From: Bacteroidales bacterium UBA5197
Lineage (GTDB): Bacteria; Bacteroidota; Bacteroidia; Bacteroidales; Lentimicrobiaceae
Assembly: GCA_002412885.1 (NCBI GenBank)
Contig: DHVX01000055.1
Coordinates: forward strand, 1 to 64,000
Reading direction: 5' to 3'
Length of the DNA: 64,000 nt
Shown here: one piece after another, positions 15,104-23,744 of the stretch
How positions within the stretch are numbered: the first letter of the stretch is position 1
How the letters are laid out: each line of letters opens with the position of its first letter
Translations under genes and position numbers: made by a program
The notes under the pieces: generated by a model
Seen by the model: only the letters and a program-made list of their open reading frames with translations
The model's database searches: none
What the model was told of the DNA's origin: nothing

Positions 15104-17785
15104 ATGTGGTTTACGAAAACAAACGAAGATGTTCTCAAAGAACTTGGTGTTGATCTATCGCAGGGACTTTCTGCCGAAGAAGCAAAAGTCAGATTGGAAA
15201 AATACGGATCCAATCAACTACTCGCAAAAAAGAAGAAAAACATCTTCCAACTGTTTTTTGCCCAACTTCGGGAATGGCTGATCTACATATTGTTTGCGGC
15301 AGTAGTAATAACCCTGTTTATGGGCGAGTACATCGACTCTGTAATTATTTTACTCGTTATCATTGTAAATGCGGTATTGGGTGTAGTTCAGGAAGTGAAA
15401 GCAGGAAAGGCAATTGAGGCACTTCAGAAAATGTCATTTCCAAAAGCGCTTGTCCGCAGAAACGGCGAAGTTAAAGAGGTTGATTCTGAAACCATTGTAC
15501 CCGGTGATATTGTAATTCTCGATGCAGGGCGGTACATTGCAGCCGATATCCGGTTAATCGAATCAGCCAATCTTCAGATTGAAGAATCGGCTTTAACCGG
15601 CGAATCCCTTCCTTCCGAAAAAGATGCTTCACAGCTTCATCCCGATCCGAAAACACCACTTGGAGATCGCGCAAATACCGCATTTATGTCAACGCTTGTT
15701 ACCCATGGCCGTGCAGTTGGTGTGGTGGTTGAAACCGGGATGAATACTGAAGTTGGCCAAATTGCAAACATCATCAATAAGGAACAGAAGTCAAAAACAC
15801 CGCTGGAAGTCCGGCTCAACAAATTGGGAAAAACGCTTGGCAAAATAGCCATCGGTATCTGTGTCTTTATTTTCCTGATTTCATTGGTTCAGGGACGCGA
15901 ACTGGTTGAAATGTTTCTGATTTCAGTTTCACTGGCCGTTGCAGCAATTCCTGAAGGACTGGCAGCCATTGTGGCAGTAGTTCTTTCAATCGGTGTAACC
16001 AGCATGTCGAAGAAAAACGCCATCATCAAAAAGTTGCCGGCTGTTGAAACGCTTGGATCGGTTAATATGATCTGTTCCGACAAAACAGGAACACTCACCC
16101 AAAACAAGATGACGGTAAAAAGCTATTTCAATCTGGAAGGCGAAAAAACTGTTGAACGGGGCAAAACAAATACAGCCTCCGAAGATGCAAAGTTGCTTGC
16201 CAAAGCAATGGTGTTAAGTTCCAATGCAACTCTTGAAAACGAAAACGCAACCGGCGACCCGACCGAAATTGCGTTGCTTCTTCTGGGCGACGATCTGGGA
16301 ATTGACCGTAAAAGAATAAATGCCGAAAACGAACGAAGCGGGGAATATTCGTTTGATTCTGACCGTAAGTTAATGTCCACACTCAACGAAGAGAATGGAA
16401 AGTTTATCGTTTACACGAAAGGCGCCATTGGCAATCTGATCAAAATTTCCACATATGTTCTGGAAAAAGGAAAAGTCATTCCGATTACCGAAGCACATAA
16501 ACAACAATATCACAACGCGACAGACAGCATGTCAAACAATGCACTTCGTACGCTGGGCGTAGCTTACAAAATGGAGGATTCATCAATTGAAACCGCTGAA
16601 ATGGAAAAGGATCTGATTCTGATCGGGCTTGTGGGAATGATCGACCCTCCCCGACCGGAAGTAAAAGAATCCATTCAGAAAGCAAAGCTGGCCGGAATTA
16701 CAACCATCATGATTACCGGCGACCACAAAAACACTGCTTTTGCCATTGCCAGCGAACTGGGAATTGCCGAAAATATTGATCAGGCAATTACCGGTCAGGA
16801 TATGGAAGGCTTTTCAGAAACAGAATTTGCAGAGAAAGTTGTGAATTATCGTGTTTTTGCAAGGGTATCGCCCCAGCATAAGGTACAGATTGTTCATGCC
16901 CTGAAATCGCATGGGAATATTGTTTCAATGACCGGTGACGGAGTGAACGATGCTCCTTCGTTAAATGCTGCGGATATTGGTGTTGCTATGGGAATTACAG
17001 GTACCGATGTTGCCAAAGGCGCGGCTGACATGATTCTTACGGATGATAATTTTGCCACCATCGTTTCAGCCATCGAGCATGGACGAAACATCTACAACAA
17101 CATTAAAAAGTCGGTTATCTTTCTGCTAACCTGTAACCTGGGTGAAGTGGTTGCTATGTTTGCAGCCATTCTGATTGGTTGGGAGGCTCCGTTAATTGCC
17201 ACACAGCTGCTTTGGATTAACCTGATTACCGATTCGTTTCCGGCAGTCGCTCTGGGTATGGATCCCGGCAATCCGGATGTGATGAAGGAAAAACCTCGCG
17301 ATGCAAAAGAAAGTTTCTTTGCCGGTGGCACAGGACTGCATTTGATTCTTGGTGGCATCTTAATCGGAGCACTGACCATAATGGCTTTCTGGTTCGGATA
17401 TTACGAACATGGTTACAGTCCGTTTGATCGTTCCGTTCCTGTTGAAATCGTAGAATATGCAAGAACCATGGCCTTTATAGTATTGGTTATGTGCCAGCTT
17501 TTCTATTCGTTAGCGGTTCGGCATGCTTCAAAATCAATTTTCCAGATTGGAGTTTTCACCAATAAATATCTCACAGGTGCAATCGTTTTGGGTATACTTC
17601 TTCAATTAATTATCATTGAAATACCCGTAATGCAACGCGCTTTCCATTTGCAAATGCCCGACTTTCAAGGCTGGGTTATGGCCATATCACTGGGATTGAT
17701 TCCACTGTTGGTGAGCGAGATTTTCAAAATATTTATTCGTTCAAACAAAAGAAGAAAGAGCATGATACTTTCTACAAATGTGTGA
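15104..17785 (+). CDS. P2-type ATPase, probably Ca2+-transporting
   Basis: An 893-residue P-type ATPase closest to the SERCA/PMR1-like group. Visible elements: N-terminal domain (EDVLKELGVDLSQGLS), LTGES actuator motif, M4 PEGLA (Glu284), SDKTGTLT with phosphorylated Asp326, TGDGVNDAP hinge, and M6 NLITDSFPA with Asn706, Thr709 and Asp710, matching the SERCA N796/T799/D800 triad. Ca2+ export is therefore the most likely activity. It lies in the middle of the stress island, between the first baeRF gene and the CheB-like gene, all on the same strand. Confidence 0.92.
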   Translation: MWFTKTNEDVLKELGVDLSQGLSAEEAKVRLEKYGSNQLLAKKKKNIFQLFFAQLREWLIYILFAAVVITLFMGEYIDSVIILLVIIVNAVLGVVQEVKAGKAIEALQKMSFPKALVRRNGEVKEVDSETIVPGDIVILDAGRYIAADIRLIESANLQIEESALTGESLPSEKDASQLHPDPKTPLGDRANTAFMSTLVTHGRAVGVVVETGMNTEVGQIANIINKEQKSKTPLEVRLNKLGKTLGKIAIGICVFIFLISLVQGRELVEMFLISVSLAVAAIPEGLAAIVAVVLSIGVTSMSKKNAIIKKLPAVETLGSVNMICSDKTGTLTQNKMTVKSYFNLEGEKTVERGKTNTASEDAKLLAKAMVLSSNATLENENATGDPTEIALLLLGDDLGIDRKRINAENERSGEYSFDSDRKLMSTLNEENGKFIVYTKGAIGNLIKISTYVLEKGKVIPITEAHKQQYHNATDSMSNNALRTLGVAYKMEDSSIETAEMEKDLILIGLVGMIDPPRPEVKESIQKAKLAGITTIMITGDHKNTAFAIASELGIAENIDQAITGQDMEGFSETEFAEKVVNYRVFARVSPQHKVQIVHALKSHGNIVSMTGDGVNDAPSLNAADIGVAMGITGTDVAKGAADMILTDDNFATIVSAIEHGRNIYNNIKKSVIFLLTCNLGEVVAMFAAILIGWEAPLIATQLLWINLITDSFPAVALGMDPGNPDVMKEKPRDAKESFFAGGTGLHLILGGILIGALTIMAFWFGYYEHGYSPFDRSVPVEIVEYARTMAFIVLVMCQLFYSLAVRHASKSIFQIGVFTNKYLTGAIVLGILLQLIIIEIPVMQRAFHLQMPDFQGWVMAISLGLIPLLVSEIFKIFIRSNKRRKSMILSTNV

Positions 17786-17902
17786 ATGATAAAATATATT
17801 TTCAAAGTTTTATAATTCATTCTGCAGCAACGCTGTTATATTAGTGTGCCTTAAAATTCATTATTATGATGAACAATTCCGGCTAACTTAAAAAGATCAT
17901 CA

Positions 17903-18490
17903 ATGAAAGCGAAAAACACTGAAAAAGACTTTCCAATTGTATGTGTAGGCGGTTCTGCCGGAGGTCTGGATGCTTATATCCGTTTATTGAAAAATCTTCC
18001 AACCGATATGGGTGTTGCCATTGTCATCGTGAATCACCAGAGAACAGTGGCCACTATGTTACACGAAATTCTTCCGAAATTCACCCAGATGCCAGTCAGG
18101 TTGATTAAAGAGAAATTGAACATTGCTCCCAATCAGGTTTTCATCATTCCCGCAAAACGCGACTTACATATACTCAACGGAGAATTTCGTCTGAAACCCA
18201 TCTCAAAACCCTGGGGATGGCCCGATGTAATAACTGTTTTCATGCGCTCCCTCACGGTGAACTGGAATGGTCAGTTGGTTGCAGTTATAGTTTCAGGCTA
18301 CGATGGTGATGGTGCAGACGCACTTTGCGGAATAAAAGAAGTTGGTGGCATTACCATCGCTCAGAAGCCCGACACAGCCGCACAACCAGATATGCCTGAG
18401 ACCGCAATTGACAGCGGGTGCATCGACTTTATTCTTTCGCCGGAAGAAATTGCAAAAAAAATTGCGCAAATTGCAAACAAGGAAAAGTAG
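17903..18490 (+). CDS. Stand-alone CheB-type methylesterase domain
   Basis: A 195-residue protein consisting only of the CheB methylesterase/glutaminase domain, with no receiver domain. The catalytic triad is visible as Ser18 in GGSAGG, His45 in VNHQR and Asp136 in SGYDGDGADA, spaced as in CheB. There are no chemoreceptor or CheR genes in the window, so it probably acts on another ester or amide target. Stand-alone CheB domains in stress or sensory clusters are known, but their substrates are generally undefined. It precedes the DUF202 gene by 39 bases. Confidence 0.85.
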   Translation: MKAKNTEKDFPIVCVGGSAGGLDAYIRLLKNLPTDMGVAIVIVNHQRTVATMLHEILPKFTQMPVRLIKEKLNIAPNQVFIIPAKRDLHILNGEFRLKPISKPWGWPDVITVFMRSLTVNWNGQLVAVIVSGYDGDGADALCGIKEVGGITIAQKPDTAAQPDMPETAIDSGCIDFILSPEEIAKKIAQIANKEK

Positions 18491-18529
18491 AAAAAATGTT
18501 TGAAATTCATTCCTCAAAAATAGAATTAT

Positions 18530-18922
18530 ATGAAAGAAGAAAAAAAGAGGGGAGCGACAAATGATCATCTGGCTAATGAACGTACTTATCTTGCCTGGGT
18601 GCGCACAAGCCTTGGAATAATGGCATTCGGCTTTGTTGTCGAAAAGTTTGCATTGTTCATGAAACAAATGTCGGTTTTTTTGGAAAATTCAACAATCGGA
18701 TATTCAGTACCTCCTACTCCAGGATTTTCTTCTATTATTGGAATATCCCTTGTTGGTTTTGGCACATTGATGAGCTTACTTGCTTTTATAAGGTACAAAA
18801 ATGTTAAAAATCAAATAGACTCAGATACATTCCAACCCTCCTCAATACTTAACATTTTGCTTCTTATGGCAGTCATGGTGGTTGGAATTGTCCTTGTAGT
18901 TTATTTGATTCAGAGTCTGTAA
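18530..18922 (+). CDS. DUF202 membrane protein (YidH-like)
   Basis: A 130-residue inner-membrane protein. The N-terminal NDHLANERTYLAWVRTSLGIMAFGFVVEKFALF is diagnostic of DUF202, and two further hydrophobic segments follow (about 60-85 and 103-128). The molecular function of the family is unknown. It follows the CheB-like gene on the same strand and ends the first half of the island. Confidence 0.85.
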   Translation: MKEEKKRGATNDHLANERTYLAWVRTSLGIMAFGFVVEKFALFMKQMSVFLENSTIGYSVPPTPGFSSIIGISLVGFGTLMSLLAFIRYKNVKNQIDSDTFQPSSILNILLLMAVMVVGIVLVVYLIQSL

Positions 18923-19317
18923 TTTATGAGTCAGAATGAAATCAAATTATTACTCAGGTCTTTCTGCCTTTCAATTGAATAACCCTTAAAATTTTTATCT
19001 GACGCTTTGCCAGTAGTCGCCAACCACTAAATGCAGTTTGTATGACTCTTCAGAATACCCGTGAATTATATAATTTTTAAAAAAAATTCCATAACACTCC
19101 CCCAATCAATCATAACTACTTTCGTAAAGTGATAAATCATACAATACTTTCATGCCGGCGGTTATGATACATTGGCGTAAATACAATTGCTTAACGCCGA
19201 ATGTTTCAGAAAAAAAAATCAAAGGATCATAACAACTCATTACAGAGCAAGCAGGGCTGAAAAGTAACCCGGATTTACTTCACCAATAAAATCAAAGCTA
19301 ATAATAATAAAAAAAAT
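18923..19317. other. Intergenic region without recognised features
   Basis: A 395-base AT-rich gap between the DUF202 gene and the second baeRF gene. It must hold the promoter for the baeRF-HPF pair, but no full TTTG/TAnnTTTG pair is convincing. A short symmetric actttcgtaaagt near 19122 is the only palindrome noted. Confidence 0.4.
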
Positions 19318-20475
19318 ATGATGGAACTACTCAGCAAAGAATTCATTAAGGAACTCCTGACAATTGAACAGGAACCATGTCTTTCTCTTTACATGCCAAC
19401 GCACCGAAGTCATCCTGAAAATCTTCAGGATCCTATCAGGTTTAAAAATCTTCTCAGGCAACTGGAAGAATCGCTTTCACAAAAATATTCATCCGGTGAA
19501 GTGAAAAAACATATTGAACCTTTGGAAGCCCTTGCTGCTGACGACAGTTTATGGAATCATACATCAAATGGTTTGGCAGTTTTTAGTGCTGACGGGTTAT
19601 TTAAAGTTGTGGGTTTGCCAGTATCAGTTGATGAATTGGCAGTGGTAGCCGATAGTTTCCACACCAAGCCACTCAGGCAATATATGCAATCGACTGACCG
19701 CTATCACGTTTTGGGCTTAAGTCTTCATGATATCCGGCTTTTTGAAGGCAACCGTCATTCGCTTACAGAGATTGAACTCATGCCTGATATTCCGGAAACC
19801 ATAACCGAAGCACTTGGAGATGATTTGACCGACAAACATTCAACGGTTGCATCTTATGGGGGCACCGGTGGTGAAAGCTCAAGCATGCACCACGGCCATG
19901 GTGGCAGAAAAGATGAATTGGAAAAAGACGCTGAGCGGTTCTTTCGTGTGGTTGCAAATAACATTTACGAAAGATATTCAAAACCTTCTGAGTTACCTCT
20001 GATTCTTGCTGCTTTACCCGAACACCACAACCTTTTTCAAAAGGTAAATAAAAATCCATTGTTGCTAACTGATGGTATTGCAATTAACCCCTCATCAATT
20101 TCACCGGATACACTGGCGAAAATGGCCTGGGAAATAATGGAGCCGGAGTATAACCTCAAACTTGACAGTCTGGTTGCCCGATTTGAGCAGGCAAGGGCAA
20201 ATGATAAAGGTAGTGATGACTACAAGGAAGTTGCGATAGCAGCAGTTGAAGGGCGGATTGATACGCTGATTGTGGAAGCCGACCGGATTATTCCCGTCAG
20301 GATTACTAATCTTGTTACGGGCAATACGCAGAAAAAAGATTTGACAAACCCGAAAGTAGATGACCTGCTCGACGACATGGGAGAACTGGTAATTGAGATG
20401 GGAGGTCAGGTGATGGTTCTTCCAACCGGTAAGATGCCTTCTGAAACAGGGCTGGCAGCTATATTTCGTTATTAA
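19318..20475 (+). CDS. baeRF-family (eRF1-like) protein, copy 2
   Basis: A 385-residue baeRF protein with the strong family start EPCLSLYMPTHRSHPENLQDPIRFKNLLRQ. The centre has a Gly/His-rich loop (SSMHHGHGGRKDELEKD) leading into AERFFRVVANNIYERY, where other members of this group carry a similar HGxGG loop. The C-terminal segment ends in a metal-free looking beta module (VVDDLLDDMGELVIEMGGQVMVLP-like). The next gene, a hibernation factor, starts 13 bases downstream, a strong hint that the two proteins act together on ribosomes. An ATG at 19321 is an equally possible start. Confidence 0.8.
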   Translation: MMELLSKEFIKELLTIEQEPCLSLYMPTHRSHPENLQDPIRFKNLLRQLEESLSQKYSSGEVKKHIEPLEALAADDSLWNHTSNGLAVFSADGLFKVVGLPVSVDELAVVADSFHTKPLRQYMQSTDRYHVLGLSLHDIRLFEGNRHSLTEIELMPDIPETITEALGDDLTDKHSTVASYGGTGGESSSMHHGHGGRKDELEKDAERFFRVVANNIYERYSKPSELPLILAALPEHHNLFQKVNKNPLLLTDGIAINPSSISPDTLAKMAWEIMEPEYNLKLDSLVARFEQARANDKGSDDYKEVAIAAVEGRIDTLIVEADRIIPVRITNLVTGNTQKKDLTNPKVDDLLDDMGELVIEMGGQVMVLPTGKMPSETGLAAIFRY

Positions 20476-20488
20476 ACAAATAAAAAAG

Positions 20489-20803
20489 ATGCATATACAA
20501 TTCAATAAAGGTAGTAATGTACCTGAAAGCGATGGTCTTATTGCTTCGTCAACTTCTTTAATATCAGAAGCACTAAGCAGGTTCAGCCAGCAGATAACAA
20601 GGCTGGAAGTTCATTTCTCGGATGAAGATGGCAGTAAAGACGGGCTCAATGATAAACGCTGCATGATGGAAGCACGGCTTGCCGGTATGCAACCAATTGC
20701 AGTTACCAACCAGGCAAACACCCATGAACAGGCTATGGTTGGTGCTATAGACAAATTGAAAAGTGCTTTGGAAAAAACAACCGGACGCTTGAAGGATTAC
20801 TAA
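20489..20803 (+). CDS. Short HPF/RaiA-like ribosome hibernation factor (copy 2)
   Basis: A 104-residue HPF/RaiA-family protein, paralogous to the gene at 11753 (shared ITRLEVHFSD, EARLAGMQPI, AIDKLKSAL, GRLK). It is of short form, without the dimerisation domain. Cotranscription with the baeRF gene is very likely given the 13-base gap. Having two divergent short HPFs in one island suggests either specialised conditions or different ribosome states. Confidence 0.85.
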   Translation: MHIQFNKGSNVPESDGLIASSTSLISEALSRFSQQITRLEVHFSDEDGSKDGLNDKRCMMEARLAGMQPIAVTNQANTHEQAMVGAIDKLKSALEKTTGRLKDY

Positions 20804-20804
20804 A

Positions 20805-20970
20805 GTTCGAAAAAGTATTCGTGCCACAAGCACAGAATATATTGAAGAGGAACACAATGTTCATCTTCATGTCACAGATACCGGCGAAGGCAGACCAATT
20901 GTTCTGATACATGGTTTGCCTTCGCCGGACAGATGAAGTGGGGTATTCCAAATTCGAACAGTATCACCGC
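20805..20970 (+). pseudogene. Remnant of an alpha/beta hydrolase gene (5' part)
   Basis: Directly after the HPF stop, a frame without ATG reads ...EYIEEEHNVHLHVTD followed by TGEGRPIVLIHGLPSPD and a TGA at 20934. This is the typical first strand and oxyanion HG motif region of alpha/beta hydrolases (DTGEGxPIVLIHGWP). After a frameshift the sequence continues as TDEVGYSKFEQ and then ends. The nucleophile elbow and the rest are absent, so it is a decayed fragment. Confidence 0.55.
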
Positions 20971-20996
20971 CATTGACTTATAGTTCTTCGTTGAAA

Positions 20997-21074
20997 GTCT
21001 GGGTTTGACTTGGTAATTGTTGGTTTTTGCAACATACAAGTTTTCAATTGGTCAAACCCTGACTCGCGGATTTC
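20997..21074 (+). repeat. Dispersed repeat R1, copy A
   Basis: Inverted arms gtctgggtttgac (20997-21009) and gtcaaaccctgac (21051-21063) frame a 41-base loop, followed by tcgcggattt. Related sequences occur at 41765-41840 (minus) and 60043-60120. This copy lies between convergent genes and could act as a bidirectional terminator, but no T-run follows. Confidence 0.65.
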
Positions 21075-21097
21075 AGGCAGGAAATTAAAAACTGCAA

Positions 21098-22447
21098 CTA
21101 ACCCAGCTTTCTCGCACAAATTTGCACCGGGTCCCAAACAGTTGAAAAGGGCGGTGCATAGGCAAGGTCAAGGTCAATGAGCTGTTGTGCTGTCATTCCG
21201 GCAGTAATGGCCGTCGCAATGGTGTCGATTCGCTTGGCAGCTCCCATAAATCCAACAATTTGCCCGCCCAGAATTCGCCTGGTTAGTTTGTCTGCCACAA
21301 GTTTAACACTGATTATTTCTGATCCTGGATAATAGCCGGCTGGTGAAACGGAAGTTATTGTATGAGATTCAAATTCAACTCCCATATATTTTGCCTCTTT
21401 TTCCGATAATCCTGTGCGGGATATTTCCATCTGGTTAAATTTGGTGATTGCTGTTCCCAAAACACCTGGAAACTCAGCACTCCCTCCACTAATGTTGATG
21501 CCAGCAACCAGTCCATGCTTATTGGCAACGGTGCCCAATGCAATGTGAACCTGTTTTTGAGTAATCAGGTGGAATGATTCGGCACAATCGCCTGCTGCCC
21601 ATATTTCAGGTACAGAAGTTTCCATTCGGTTATTCACCTGAATAGAATTACCTGCACCAAGCTCAATGCCCGCTTTGGCAGCAAGCTCAGAATTGGGTTT
21701 TACGCCCATTCCCAAAATAACAATATCTGCCTGAATGGTTTGCTTATCGGTAATCACCGATTTTACATTGCCATCTCTATCTTTCTCAAATCGCACAAGT
21801 TTCTCCTCCAGAAAAATTTTTACCCCTTGTTCTTTCATGTACACAAGAATGATGTCTGACATATCCTTGTCAAGCGTATTCATGAGCTGTGGCGCCATAT
21901 CAATCAGGGCAACATCCATGGAACGATTGAGCAGGGCTTCAGCCATTTCAATGCCAATATAACCACCCCCCACAACAACCGCTTTGAGCGGACGGTTTTT
22001 GTCAATATGGTTAAAAACATCTATGCCACTTTGCAGTGTGGACAAGGCAAATATCCCTCTGGCATCAACGCCCTGCATTTTTGGCACAAGTGGTGAGGCT
22101 CCCGTTGCAATCAGCAGTTCATCCCATGTCTCCAGAAAATCTTCCTCCTTATCAAGGTCTCTGACCTTTACCCGCTTATTCTCAACATCAATTTCAATCA
22201 CTTCATGCCGTATCCGCACATCAATGTTTTGCATTTCCCTAAATACTTCAGGCTTGCGAGCAATCAGGTTTTCTTCCGAATCCACCTGGCCGCCAATAAA
22301 ATAGGGTATGCCACATGCTGAGTAAGATGTGTGGTTTCCACGCTCAAAAACAACAATCTCCCGCCCGGGTTGCTCGCGTCTGATTTTTGATGCTGCACTC
22401 ATTCCGGCAGCATCACCTCCAATTACAACGAGTTTATCATTCTCCAT
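21098..22447 (-). CDS. CoA-disulfide reductase / NADH oxidase-like flavoprotein
   Basis: A 449-residue pyridine nucleotide-disulfide oxidoreductase. VVIGGDAAGMSAASKIRR binds FAD, the single redox cysteine Cys45 sits in SYSACGIPYF, a NAD(P)H-binding VVVGGGYIGIEMAEAL follows, then the second FAD motif IWAAGDCAE and the C-terminal dimerisation domain (PGVLGTAITKF...). The single-cysteine SxxxCGxPY arrangement is that of CoA-disulfide reductases, polysulfide reductases and NADH oxidases. Roles in thiol-redox balance or oxygen reduction fit the stress island beside it. The exact substrate cannot be read from sequence. Confidence 0.88.
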   Translation of the reverse strand: MENDKLVVIGGDAAGMSAASKIRREQPGREIVVFERGNHTSYSACGIPYFIGGQVDSEENLIARKPEVFREMQNIDVRIRHEVIEIDVENKRVKVRDLDKEEDFLETWDELLIATGASPLVPKMQGVDARGIFALSTLQSGIDVFNHIDKNRPLKAVVVGGGYIGIEMAEALLNRSMDVALIDMAPQLMNTLDKDMSDIILVYMKEQGVKIFLEEKLVRFEKDRDGNVKSVITDKQTIQADIVILGMGVKPNSELAAKAGIELGAGNSIQVNNRMETSVPEIWAAGDCAESFHLITQKQVHIALGTVANKHGLVAGINISGGSAEFPGVLGTAITKFNQMEISRTGLSEKEAKYMGVEFESHTITSVSPAGYYPGSEIISVKLVADKLTRRILGGQIVGFMGAAKRIDTIATAITAGMTAQQLIDLDLAYAPPFSTVWDPVQICARKLG

Positions 22448-22474
22448 CTCTTCAACTTGTAGTTAATACCTTGT

Positions 22475-22600
22475 TTAAATATCCTTTATTGAAAGTTTCG
22501 CTTTATAACTCTCTGTATTTTCCTGAAAAATCTCATCCACTTGAGGTTCGGTAATATTTACATATTTTGCAATCTCATCCGAACCTAATTGTTTTCTTTC
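22475..22600 (-). pseudogene. Possible truncated ORF tail between the flavoprotein and a hypothetical gene
   Basis: A minus-strand frame without a start codon reads QLGSDEIAKYVNITEPQVDE and ends TAA at 22475. The pattern resembles the helix-turn-helix-like tail of Rpn/PD-(D/E)XK transposase-family nucleases (GxDIExIAKxTGLSxEEIExL), though distantly. It could also be the displaced end of the gene at 22585 after a frameshift. Low confidence. Confidence 0.3.
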
Positions 22601-23265
22601 TCATCTTCTTCAGGCAACATACACTCACCTTGAAATTCAAGTTTTTCAAATTCTTCATCTTTTAACCAATATTCCGAGGTTATCAAAGTGAAATCAGTTA
22701 CATCTTTCTTATTCAATTCCCACAAGATTGCTTCAGCTTCTTCAAATGCTTTAGCTGAAGTCATTTGTTCATCAAATAATCTTTTAATGAGATTTCTGTC
22801 TGAAAGTCCATTGTTGAAAGATTTAAGCACAATTTCTTTGGTTATTTCTTCATCAAAACCATCTTCGGAAATCATAGAGAAATCTACAATTGTAGCCTTT
22901 GCATTCGGAAATTTCCCATTGAATGCCTTAAACATCAATTGGTTAATGTTATATAAATCATAATGCAGATCAATATCAGGATATTCTTCAGATACTTTGT
23001 CAAGAAGCATGTCATTTGAAATCTGAGCGATTTGACCCTCATTTAGTCTCTCAGAAAGTTTATAGGTTAATACCATCGCAGCAGCTTCATTGGGTTCAAA
23101 ATCTGTAATGGCCATATGGAGCATTTCTTTTAAATTTTCCGGCTTCACAGTATTGGCATCAGGGAAATTAAAAAGTTCTAATAAGCTGATGTAATCCTGA
23201 TTCTGCCAATAGTTGGGAATTTCTTCAACTGCTGTAATGTTCCTGATTGTGATATTAAATTTCAT
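22585..23265 (-). CDS. Conserved-looking hypothetical protein
   Basis: From the ATG at 23265 (MKFNITIRNITAVEEIPNYW) this encodes 226 residues; an upstream in-frame ATG at 23313 adds a basic stretch that overlaps another small frame. The protein is acidic and mostly helical, without signal peptide or membrane segment and with no domain I recognise. Codon pattern and composition look like a real gene. It ends just before the small tail fragment at 22475-22600. Confidence 0.65.
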   Translation of the reverse strand: MKFNITIRNITAVEEIPNYWQNQDYISLLELFNFPDANTVKPENLKEMLHMAITDFEPNEAAAMVLTYKLSERLNEGQIAQISNDMLLDKVSEEYPDIDLHYDLYNINQLMFKAFNGKFPNAKATIVDFSMISEDGFDEEITKEIVLKSFNNGLSDRNLIKRLFDEQMTSAKAFEEAEAILWELNKKDVTDFTLITSEYWLKDEEFEKLEFQGECMLPEEDEKENN

Positions 23266-23744
23266 TTTTTTGCTTTTTGGATTTTGGCTTACTCTTAAAG
23301 ATTTTCGGCTCACTCTTTTTTTTCTGGTTTTCGGTCAAATCATTAGAATCCGGTTTGTCAGGTTCAATTCCTTTCACGGAATGCAAATTATCAACATTCT
23401 GATTTCAACGATGCTGATCTGGCCTGCTGAAATCCAGCTCTATGATCCTGAAAACAGATTATACAAAGTTGAGAATAGTAAAGAAGGTAATCGTTCCATA
23501 ATAAATGCAAAGTTTTACATCATTCACACATTAACTCCATCCAGACTTCTGTTAACTATCTATGTTGCTGCAATGTATCAAAAAGACTAAATGCCTGTCC
23601 ACCAGTCTAGTTGACTTCATTAAAAATATCGAAAGTATGACAGCAAACAACCTTTCATAACTTCTCAAAATTCACAGGATAGTAAGTTCTGTAATCTGAT
23701 CTCGAAACTATCCATCAAATAACTTGTTATTTTAATAAAAGCAC
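23266..23744. other. Intergenic region with a possible small minus-strand ORF
   Basis: This divergent gap holds no firm gene. A minus-strand frame at 23255-23386 (TTG, or GTG at 23377) would encode 40-43 residues with a lysine-rich tail (KKKSEPKIFKSKPKSKKQKN) and overlaps the start of the hypothetical gene. It may be a coupled leader peptide or chance. Promoters for the biosynthetic operon should lie near 23680-23740, where I see no clear consensus. Confidence 0.35.
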
